From Spirochaetota bacterium (GTDB lineage: Bacteria; Spirochaetota; B62-G9; DRHN01): DNA of 55,548 nt. The DNA lies in NCBI GenBank assembly GCA_016934265.1, contig JAFGTF010000037.1:1-55548 (forward strand), read 5' to 3'. The notes beneath the pieces were generated by a model. That model did not search any database. It worked only from the letters and a program-made list of their open reading frames with translations, and was not told the origin of the DNA. Shown here piece after piece: positions 31,617 through 38,512 of this stretch (position 1 is the first letter of the stretch; each line of letters starts with the position of its first letter). The position numbers were made by a program, and so were the translations under genes.

Positions 31617-33905
31617 TTATTCGCTCATGATCTCGCGTATGTTCCTCGCGATTCTTTCCGGGCTCGGCATGTTTTCCACCTCGAGCGGGTGCGCCATCGG
31701 CGGTGTGATATCGTAGCTGGACACGATCCTCACCGGAGCCTTCATGTTCTTGAAGCTCGCCTGCGAGATCTCGTGGGATATGTGGCTTGCGAAACTTCCC
31801 GTGTAGTAAGCCTGCAGTACCACCACGGCCCTTCCCGTCTTCTTCACCGACTCCGCCATCGTTTTCACGTCGAGCGGCACCAACGTCCTCGGGTCTATCA
31901 CCTCCACCAAGATCCCCTCCGACTGGAGCATCTTGGCCGCTTCGAGCGTTCTGCTCACCATGTTGGAGAGCGCCACGACCGTGACGTCCTTCCCTTCCCG
32001 AACCACCCTCGCCTTGCCGAACGGTATCGTATAGTCCTCGTCCGCAGGCACGACCGCCTTTTCCAGGTACACCATCTGGTGCTCGATGAAAAAGACGGGA
32101 TTGTCGTCACGTATCGCCGTCTTCAACAGCCCCTTCATGTCGTAGGCGTTCGACGGCATAACCACCTTTATCCCCGGAAAGTGCGCGATCACGGCCTCCA
32201 CGCTCTGCGCGTGCTGCCCCGCGTATCCCTTCCCTCCCCCGACGGTCGCCCTGATCGTAAGGGGAACGGTCGACTGCCCGCCGAACATGAAGCGCGCCTT
32301 CGCCGCCTGGTTTCCGACCTGGTCCATCGCCTGCAGCACGAAATCGATGTACATCAGCTCCACCACCGGCCGCAAGCCCACCATCGACGCGCCGATTCCC
32401 GTGCCTATGATCGCGCTCTCGGAAATCGCGGTATTGAAGACGCGGTCTCTCCCGAATATATCCAAGAGGCCCAGTGTGGCCTGGTACGCGCCGCCCTGCT
32501 CCGCGATATCCTCTCCCCAGACGCAGACCCTCTTGTCCCGTATCATCTCTTCCGTGAGCGCCTCGAGCACCGCGTGACGCGCCAGTATCTTCCCCTCGGA
32601 GTCCCTCGGTATCCTCCGCGGTTTTTTTAAAAGCTTCTTCGTCCTGTACTCCTCGCCAATCCCGTCCGACGTCGTGTCCGCGTAAACGCCGAACATGATA
32701 TCCTTCACCTTGGGGTCTTTGCTCTTCGCCGCTTTTTTCGTCATTTCGTGAAGCTTCTCATACGCTCGCGTCCACTCGGCTTCGGTCTCATCCGCGGTCA
32801 TTACCCCGCACTCTGTGAGCTCTTTCTTGAACCACTCGACGGGATCGTGGTTTTTCCACTCCTCCTTCTCCTCCTCCGTCCTGTACAACGTCCCCTTGTC
32901 CTTGAAGTTGTGGCCCCAGTACCTGTACGTGTTCGCCTCTATCAGCACCGGCCCCTCCCCCCGAAGACACAGCTCGCGCGCCCTGCCTACGGACTCGCGC
33001 ACGCTCAGCGCGTTCATCCCGCATATCGTCTCCGCGTGCATCGCCTGTGGATTGTACCCCAGCCCCCGCTGTGAGAGAAACTCTATGCCGGTCACCTCGC
33101 CCTTCTGCTGTCCCGTGTATCCGTACTGGTTGTTTTCCACGTAGTATATGATGGGAAGCCCGTGCTCGAACTGCGCCATACTCGCGAAATTCATCGCCTC
33201 GTGCGCGATCCCGTTGTTCATCGCGCCGTCTCCAATGGCGCACAGCACCACACGCTCCTCCTGCTTTTTCGCAACGGCGAGCGCGGCACCGGTCGCTATC
33301 CCCAAACCGCCGCCGACAATCGCGTTCGCACCGAGGTTGCCGACCGAAAAGTCGGCGACATGCATACCCCCGCCGCGTCCCCTGCAGTATCCCGCCTCCT
33401 TTCCGAGCACTTCCGCCATCATCCGGTATATGTGATAATCGACCACCGCGTCGAGGGTCGTGCCGTACGCTTTCGTAGAAAATTCGTTCTTGGAAGCCGT
33501 GCTCAAAACGGCTTCCAGCTCACCCTCGCTCATCTCGAGGTATGCGAAAAAACCCTTTGCAATACAGTGTCCGTGAGATCGGTGCGTCGCGGTGATGTAG
33601 TCCGTTTTCTTCAGGGCGCTCATCGCCCCGCACTGCGCCGCTTCCTCTCCGTAGCTCAAGTGTGTCGAACCCCTGAATACATACCCCTCGACCGGTACCA
33701 GACTCTTGTTCTCGAGATCGCGTACCGTGAACTCGAACGCCCGCTGGTACAGCATCGCTCTCAGAATCTGCACCGCGAAATCCTTTGTTATCAGCTTCTT
33801 GTCGAGCTCGCTTTTCAGGTTCGGATTGTATCGGTTGACCGGTATCTCGGGAAAGGTCAGCTTTCTCTCTTCATGCTTGCACGGGGTCACATTTATCGCC
33901 TTCAT
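31617..33905 (-). CDS. Fused alpha-beta E1 component of a 2-oxoacid dehydrogenase
   Basis: This is a thiamine-diphosphate enzyme of 762 residues in which E1 alpha (about 40-400) and E1 beta (about 430-760) are joined. The alpha half has the ThDP motif GDGAMNN (225-231) and RGRGGGMHVADF; compared with most E1 alpha chains there is an extra segment of roughly 30 residues around 125-160. The beta half has GEDIAEQGGAY, the FNTAISESAIIGTGIG block and GGGKGYAGQHAQS. Such fusions decarboxylate pyruvate or branched-chain 2-oxoacids and pass the acyl group to lipoate. No E2 or E3 gene is nearby; only a GcvH-like protein follows. The ATG has a GAGGAG site. Its promoter carries the shared GntR-operator-like element. 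Confidence 0.88.
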   Translation of the reverse strand: MKAINVTPCKHEERKLTFPEIPVNRYNPNLKSELDKKLITKDFAVQILRAMLYQRAFEFTVRDLENKSLVPVEGYVFRGSTHLSYGEEAAQCGAMSALKKTDYITATHRSHGHCIAKGFFAYLEMSEGELEAVLSTASKNEFSTKAYGTTLDAVVDYHIYRMMAEVLGKEAGYCRGRGGGMHVADFSVGNLGANAIVGGGLGIATGAALAVAKKQEERVVLCAIGDGAMNNGIAHEAMNFASMAQFEHGLPIIYYVENNQYGYTGQQKGEVTGIEFLSQRGLGYNPQAMHAETICGMNALSVRESVGRARELCLRGEGPVLIEANTYRYWGHNFKDKGTLYRTEEEKEEWKNHDPVEWFKKELTECGVMTADETEAEWTRAYEKLHEMTKKAAKSKDPKVKDIMFGVYADTTSDGIGEEYRTKKLLKKPRRIPRDSEGKILARHAVLEALTEEMIRDKRVCVWGEDIAEQGGAYQATLGLLDIFGRDRVFNTAISESAIIGTGIGASMVGLRPVVELMYIDFVLQAMDQVGNQAAKARFMFGGQSTVPLTIRATVGGGKGYAGQHAQSVEAVIAHFPGIKVVMPSNAYDMKGLLKTAIRDDNPVFFIEHQMVYLEKAVVPADEDYTIPFGKARVVREGKDVTVVALSNMVSRTLEAAKMLQSEGILVEVIDPRTLVPLDVKTMAESVKKTGRAVVVLQAYYTGSFASHISHEISQASFKNMKAPVRIVSSYDITPPMAHPLEVENMPSPERIARNIREIMSE

Positions 33906-33976
33906 CCTCTTCTCCTCTTACTCGAATAGTACAGAATCATAGTAGGTCGTATCCTTGAGCCAAAGGACACACATTA

Positions 33977-34005
33977 ATTATAACGTTAACGTACAGAGTT
34001 ATCAA
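33977..34005 (-). promoter_or_regulatory. E1 dehydrogenase promoter with shared operator element in the spacer
   Basis: On the minus strand TTGATA (34005-34000), a 17-nt spacer ACTCTGTACGTTAACGT and a perfect TATAAT (33982-33977). The spacer contains the perfect palindrome ACGTTAACGT. Fifteen or more spacer bases match the gntR-2 promoter, with TTAAC there being TTAAT. The start of E1 is about 70 nt downstream. Confidence 0.85.
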
Positions 34006-34032
34006 GCTTTTTTCCCTTATTGGAAAAAAGCT
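34005..34032. repeat. Perfect 11-bp inverted repeat abutting the E1 promoter
   Basis: AGCTTTTTTCC (34005-34015) and GGAAAAAAGCT (34022-34032) are separated by six bases. It lies between the end of the transaldolase-like gene and the -35 box of the E1 promoter. It may act as a weak terminator for the transaldolase-like gene (T-run in the stem) or as an A/T-rich upstream element. Its right use is not clear. Confidence 0.5.
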
Positions 34033-34093
34033 CGGATTATACGCATTTCTGTCCTTTCTCTCCTGCATTACTCCCACCGATATATCCGTCCCC

Positions 34094-35278
34094 TTACGCT
34101 TTTTTCAGCGACTCTTCGACGAACGCCTCCATCTCATTAGTCGCCTTCGCGAACGACTTCGCGGTCGCCACCGTCGCGGAGTGTGTGTTGAACCGCGCAG
34201 GCTCAAGCCCCCTCGGGTCGTGCGCCTCCCTGAAATACTGAAACTTATTCAGCTTCTCCAGCACCTCACCCGGTACCGGCTCTTTCCACCCCTCAGGATC
34301 ATACTCAATCCCGTCGTACTCCGCATCCACCGTGCTGATGTATGTAGGCGGACATGTAAAAACAGCAGGCGCCCCGGAAAGCTTTTCAAAATGCCACAAC
34401 TCGCCTACCCCAGGCCCCGGCCTCATCGAGCAGATCAGCATCTTGCTCGGCAATCTTTTCTCCTCCATGTACTCCATCGCCTTCTTGAATATCGCGATGC
34501 TCGCCCACCGCTTATCCTCCTCGCTTATCTCCACCCCTATCTTTTCAGCCTCGGCGTCGAAATCCCCGAGCTCCTCGTACCTCCCCGTCATCGACGTGAT
34601 CACGCTCCGCCACCTGAACAGGTCGACGCCGTTTTTTTTCGCTTCCGCAAGCCCCTCTGATACCGCCTCCGCCACCGTTACAAACTGCGGCAGCACAAAC
34701 GCCAGCGTGCAGTTCGTCGCTATCCCCTTCGACGTCAGATACCGCAGCACCTTCACCCCTTCCTTAGTCCCCGGTATCTTAATCATCACGTTCGAGCTCA
34801 GCGCCGCCAGCTCGTCCGCCTGACGCCTCATCGCCTCTTCGTTCTCGTAGTCCCGCGGGTCCACCTGCCCCGATATGTACCCCATCCTGTGCCCCGATCC
34901 CCGGAACACGCCGAGATACTTCTCCGCACCGCGCTTCACTATCTCCTTGTATACCTCCCACCATACTTCATGGCCGCTCATGGAAGGGTTATTCCGCTTC
35001 TTCTCTATCGACCACTCACGCCAGAACCCCCGCGCGTCCTTCACCACCGCCCCGGACAAGGGCGGGTTCGTCGTCACCCCCACGAACAGCTGCTCCATCG
35101 GCCGGTCGGCGTCATAGTACCGGTTCAGTATCTCCTCCTCCGCGTCCCGCTCTTGAAGAGGCTTGCTCTTTATCCTCGCTTTCTTCCACGACTCGAATAC
35201 GAGAGGAGAGGAGTCCCACCATATCTCGAGATCCTCACTCGTCTCGTTGAACCGCTCCATCGAACTCTTCTTTACCAT
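34094..35278 (-). CDS. Large transaldolase-family protein
   Basis: The product is 394 residues from the ATG at 35276-35278 (GAGGAG site). The core carries transaldolase blocks: VGVTTNPPL, GYISGQVDPR, the Schiff-base lysine in VMIKIPGTKEG (about K167), then GIATNCTLAFVLPQ and TSMTGRYEE. Transaldolases move a three-carbon dihydroxyacetone unit between sugars; the family also includes fructose-6-phosphate aldolases and sulfo-sugar transaldolases. The protein is longer than the short (215) types and has an extra N-terminal region of about 60 residues rich in charged and aromatic residues. Its start overlaps the end of the VOC gene by 44 bases, so both are read together. The sugar substrate is unknown. 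Confidence 0.8.
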   Translation of the reverse strand: MVKKSSMERFNETSEDLEIWWDSSPLVFESWKKARIKSKPLQERDAEEEILNRYYDADRPMEQLFVGVTTNPPLSGAVVKDARGFWREWSIEKKRNNPSMSGHEVWWEVYKEIVKRGAEKYLGVFRGSGHRMGYISGQVDPRDYENEEAMRRQADELAALSSNVMIKIPGTKEGVKVLRYLTSKGIATNCTLAFVLPQFVTVAEAVSEGLAEAKKNGVDLFRWRSVITSMTGRYEELGDFDAEAEKIGVEISEEDKRWASIAIFKKAMEYMEEKRLPSKMLICSMRPGPGVGELWHFEKLSGAPAVFTCPPTYISTVDAEYDGIEYDPEGWKEPVPGEVLEKLNKFQYFREAHDPRGLEPARFNTHSATVATAKSFAKATNEMEAFVEESLKKA

Positions 35279-35723
35279 CTTGCTTCTCCTCAGTGCTATT
35301 TTTTTCGTATAATTCAAATATTACGTTATCCGGCCCTTTGACATAGCATATCTTCGGGCCGTTCTCCCTTGTTACCATCGGATCCGAGTACGCCTCGTAT
35401 CCGAGCGCTTTTATCTTTGCGTATTCCTCGTCTACTGAGGAAACGGCGAACGATATATGAATCAGTCCGGGTTCGTTCTGCGGTTTATATCTTCCTGGCG
35501 CAGACACCCTGTTGTTATACTCAATGAGCTCCAATCTCGCCTCTCCCTTTTTAACCACGCATATCTCTATCACGGAGTTTTCCACGCCCACGACATCGCT
35601 GATCGGCTTCCCCTCATGATGGGCGTAGTATTCGACCTCCATACCCATCACCTTTGTATAGAATTCGACGGATTCTTCCAGGTTGTCGACACCGAGGCCG
35701 ACATGATTCATCGTGTATACCAT
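35235..35723 (-). CDS. VOC-superfamily protein (glyoxalase / methylmalonyl-CoA epimerase-like)
   Basis: The product is 162 residues, a two-module beta-alpha-beta-beta-beta fold with likely metal ligands in the usual places: H in MNHVGLGV, E in LELIEY, H in LIHISFAV and E in IFELYE. This set matches glyoxalase I and methylmalonyl-CoA epimerase. The last 20 residues (rich in E, K, D) are outside the domain and overlap the start of the transaldolase-like gene. The ATG at 35721-35723 has GAGAGGG just upstream; an ATG four codons later is possible. It probably detoxifies or isomerises a product of the neighbouring pathway, which is inference. Confidence 0.8.
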   Translation of the reverse strand: MVYTMNHVGLGVDNLEESVEFYTKVMGMEVEYYAHHEGKPISDVVGVENSVIEICVVKKGEARLELIEYNNRVSAPGRYKPQNEPGLIHISFAVSSVDEEYAKIKALGYEAYSDPMVTRENGPKICYVKGPDNVIFELYEKNSTEEKQDGKEEFDGAVQRDE

Positions 35724-35807
35724 TTTCCCTCTCTCATTTTAATTTTTGGATCTTCTCCAATTTCGTTGCTGATATATGAGTATCAATCACGCGAATTATT
35801 AATAGGA

Positions 35808-35828
35808 CAAAAGGTAAAAACCCTTTTG
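35808..35828. terminator. AT-rich hairpin between the nitrilase remnant and the VOC gene
   Basis: CAAAAGG (35808-35814) pairs with CCTTTTG (35822-35828), and TTTTG-TTTTTG follows on the plus strand. No plus-strand gene ends here, so it may be a weak terminator or part of the VOC gene's upstream region. Confidence 0.3.
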
Positions 35829-35956
35829 TTTTGTTTTTGTCCCATTTCTGTATTTATACTAGAAAATCTCAATCCCGTTTATACAACGATTTATTAAGCT
35901 CTATTGCCGTAATAACAGTATTCAATGTGGAAAAGAGCCTTCTTTTTTACCACTGC

Positions 35957-36457
35957 TCATTTTCTTTGTCCAGGTTCGCCTCGCAAAAAGAGCAACTCCT
36001 CCGAATGATCGCTTCCCCTGCTCATTACTAATCCGTTCGGATGTACGATGAGACTGGTACCGTAACTTATCCGTCCACTGCTCACGCCGACCGTGTTCGC
36101 CTTGCACACGTAGACATTGTTTTCATACGCCCGGGCGATAGGAAGCGCAACATTTTTCTCCAGTTTCAGCTTGGATTCTGCAAGGCCGTAATAATGAGCG
36201 CTTACTATAAATATCACACCGGCGCCTTTTTTCTTCAGGTTGGATGCTATTTCCGGATTGTTCTGGTTTGTGCAAATCATGACACCAAACGTGCAGCCGT
36301 TATGCATGAACACACTGCGTTCTCTTCCCGCCTTAAAGTAGCGGTGTTCGTAGCCCGTCAGCTCCTGTTTACGGCAGACTCCCTTGACGCCGTCCCCCGA
36401 AATTACGACTGCGCTGTTGTACAGCCGCTCGTTCCACCTCGAAACACTCTTACAAAA
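35957..36457 (-). pseudogene. N-terminally truncated carbon-nitrogen hydrolase (nitrilase family)
   Basis: The minus-strand frame from the TGA at 36460-36458 to the stop at 35957 encodes the C-terminal part of a nitrilase-superfamily amidase: NERLYNSAVVISGDG, the catalytic lysine in VCRKQELTGYEHRYF, the nucleophile cysteine in FGVMICTNQNNPE and the later GVIFIVSAHYYG block. The N-terminal third with the catalytic Glu and a proper start is missing; the next gene's terminator lies where it should be. A downstream ATG (36313) would give 118 residues without the lysine and could not be active. It is a deletion remnant next to gntR-2. Confidence 0.75.
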
Positions 36458-36526
36458 TCACACAATATCGAGTTATCAGCATTATTTGAATGATTTCGGA
36501 AAGAATAAGTTTTATTTCAGTGAATT

Positions 36527-36552
36527 AAAAAACCCAGGGCACCGTTGGTACC
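36527..36552 (-). terminator. Intrinsic terminator of gntR-2
   Basis: On the minus strand GGTACC (36552-36547), loop AAC and GGTGCC (36543-36538) form a six-pair stem with one U-G pair. CTGGG and six T residues (36532-36527) follow. It lies 13 bases after the gntR-2 stop. Confidence 0.6.
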
Positions 36553-36564
36553 GTCATTTTGTCA

Positions 36565-37290
36565 TTAGAATCCCACCTCTATAAAAAATTCGTACTCGTC
36601 ACCCCTGTACAGCGACTCCTCGTACTCCATCGGAAGCATATTGTCGGAGTACGTCACCCCTGTAACGAGATACGCCGGGTTGGACTTACCGCAGTGGAGC
36701 AACCCCGCCTCCTCATCCGTGAGGAACACAATACGCAGATGCTGTTTCGCACCAAGCAGTTTGATTCCATAGCCCTCCTCGTAAATCTGATAGAGCGACC
36801 CGGAAAGATCATGATCCATGATGGCAGGACAGTACTGCAGGTTGATATACCTCGTTTCGAGCAACATTGGGATGCCGCTCCCGTATCGCAAACGCTTGAG
36901 CCGTAAAATCGATGTGCCTTCCGAGATTTCGAGCTTATCGAGATACTTCCCGAATCCACCTATCACCTTCTTTTCCAAAACGTCCGTCGACGGTATCAGC
37001 CCGACCTGCTCCATGTTCTTGGTAAAGCTCAAGACCTTTTTCAAAGACCGTTCCACGTGCTTGGCTTTCACAAAGGTTCCGACACCCTGGTATCTGGAGA
37101 TGAGACCGTCGTTCTTCAGTATATCGATGCACTTCCTCACAGTGGTGGAAGAAACATCGTACATCTTTTTCATCTCGTTCTCGCTTAAGATCTTATCGCC
37201 CTCTTTGAGCCTTCCGGAGAGTATATCACCGCGGATGATGTCAACAAGCTGTAAATATTTCGGTTTGTAGTTATCTATTAACGTTTTCAT
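36565..37290 (-). CDS. GntR/HutC-family transcription regulator, copy 2
   Basis: This is a regulator of 241 residues from the ATG at 37288-37290 (a TTG two codons earlier is the alternative; both have weak ribosome sites). The N-terminal winged HTH contains LSENEMKKMYDVSSTTVRKC and QGVGTFV. The C-terminal UTRA domain includes LLETRYINLQYCP and EYEESLYRGDEYEFFIEVG. It is strikingly similar along its whole length to copy 1 at 29460-30194. Two near-identical HTH recognition helices imply near-identical DNA sites. Its promoter holds the same operator-like element as gntR-1 and E1, so auto- and cross-regulation are likely. Confidence 0.92.
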   Translation of the reverse strand: MKTLIDNYKPKYLQLVDIIRGDILSGRLKEGDKILSENEMKKMYDVSSTTVRKCIDILKNDGLISRYQGVGTFVKAKHVERSLKKVLSFTKNMEQVGLIPSTDVLEKKVIGGFGKYLDKLEISEGTSILRLKRLRYGSGIPMLLETRYINLQYCPAIMDHDLSGSLYQIYEEGYGIKLLGAKQHLRIVFLTDEEAGLLHCGKSNPAYLVTGVTYSDNMLPMEYEESLYRGDEYEFFIEVGF

Positions 37291-37313
37291 AGGCAATCGG
37301 AATAAGTAAACGT

Positions 37314-37342
37314 ATTATGACATTAACGTACAGAGTAGTCAA
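37314..37342 (-). promoter_or_regulatory. gntR-2 promoter with shared operator element in the spacer
   Basis: On the minus strand TTGACT (37342-37337), a 17-nt spacer ACTCTGTACGTTAATGT, then CATAAT (37319-37314). An A-tract directly upstream of the -35 box may act as an UP element. The spacer differs from that of the E1 promoter at one base. Confidence 0.85.
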
Positions 37343-37571
37343 CTTTTTTTTACTGCGCTGCCGCTTTCTTTCATGGAACGTGTCTGTATAATGAGACATG
37401 TACCCCCTCCGTCTCGAAATCAACCCCGAGATAGTATTTCATTTACCCTCTCCTCAGTCCGGCAACGCGGGTTTATAATAGAAAGCAGGCGCGCCGTCTG
37501 CAACCCGTTCTTCACGGTTGACAGAACGTATTCGACGGCCTAACGTTATTAAGTAGAAAGGGATGAACATA

Positions 37572-37895
37572 ATGCCGGATAGCGTAAAGCTCAACAGGTT
37601 TCTCGTCAGAATGAACCGTGTGTCCGCATACGTGCTGCTGCTCGTCGCCGTTTTGATGATAGTGACCGGCTACCGGTCGACGGGCCGATTCGCCTTCTTC
37701 TCGAGAGGGTTTGCCGACATCACGCATCGTATCCATCTAAATATTGCCTTTGTCTCGCTTCTTTCGCTGCATTCTGTTCTCAGTACGCGAACGGCCCTTC
37801 AGAGGAGGAATATAGGGGGGACGTACGTCGACATCGCTCTTATCATCGCAGGGGCCGTATTCATAGCGATATTCACCCTCCTCGTATTCATATGA
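37572..37895 (+). CDS. Small membrane protein with histidines in the helices
   Basis: The product is 107 residues from the ATG at 37572, eight bases after AAAGGG; an ATG three codons earlier is too close to that site. It has three hydrophobic helices (about 16-34, 52-70, 84-105). The middle region DITHRIHLNIAFV...SLHSV places three histidines on one side, as in membrane cytochrome b-type proteins (DUF4405-like). Heme binding is possible but unproven. A TTGACA at 37518 might belong to its promoter, though the matching -10 box is poor. No partner gene adjoins it. Confidence 0.55.
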   Translation: MPDSVKLNRFLVRMNRVSAYVLLLVAVLMIVTGYRSTGRFAFFSRGFADITHRIHLNIAFVSLLSLHSVLSTRTALQRRNIGGTYVDIALIIAGAVFIAIFTLLVFI

Positions 37896-38512
37896 AACCC
37901 GACTGCCGACAGGCACGTTTTTTAAGCCGGAAGCAATGAAATATGTTCAGGGTATGAAAAATTTCTTCATTGCCCGTCGTACTCTCGGTGAGAGCGCCCG
38001 GCGGGATCGCGATACTCTTTCTTGTCATCCGGATAAGGTGAGCGGGCGCCGACGGGTGAGTTCGGGAAGATTTCGAATCGGAATCGACGTTTATGGACCG
38101 AAGCGACAAACACGGACCACCTGCATAAAACGAAGAAACTGAAAAAAAATATACGCTGCCTGAACGGTGAAGGGGGAGCCGCTCGCTCCGGAATAAGGCT
38201 TACCCGTCCGCCTCGCCGATCCTTAAAATGTACGGCATGAAACGGCCGAAAAACGAGCTCGCCGACTACCGGTGCAAGAGGTATCGTGAGAAGAGAAGCC
38301 GGTCCGACCTGCGGTATGACCGAGCCTGCCTTCCGGTGACGAGACTGTATAAAAATGCGTCACCTGACTCTTACGTTTACCGACAGGCGACTGGATTTAT
38401 CCCATCCGGTAGAAAACCTCTCTTGTGGGTAACCGCCGGTTCACGCCGCTTCATAAACCCTCTATGAATATCGTTTCCAGACGGTAAAATGCACGCCGTT
38501 CACCGAAGTATA
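37896..38512. other. Convergent gap of about 600 bases without a confident gene
   Basis: It lies between the small membrane protein (plus) and the hybrid kinase (minus), both ending here. One plus frame around 37970-38130 reads as a hydrophobic stretch (APGGIAILFLVIRIR), two stops, then VREDFESESTFMDRSDKHG, which could be the end of a decayed membrane protein. I cannot identify it. Confidence 0.35.

Noticed and set aside
31689-32630. 313-codon plus-strand ORF
   Set aside because: Antisense to the E1 dehydrogenase with an Arg/His-rich composition typical of shadow frames.
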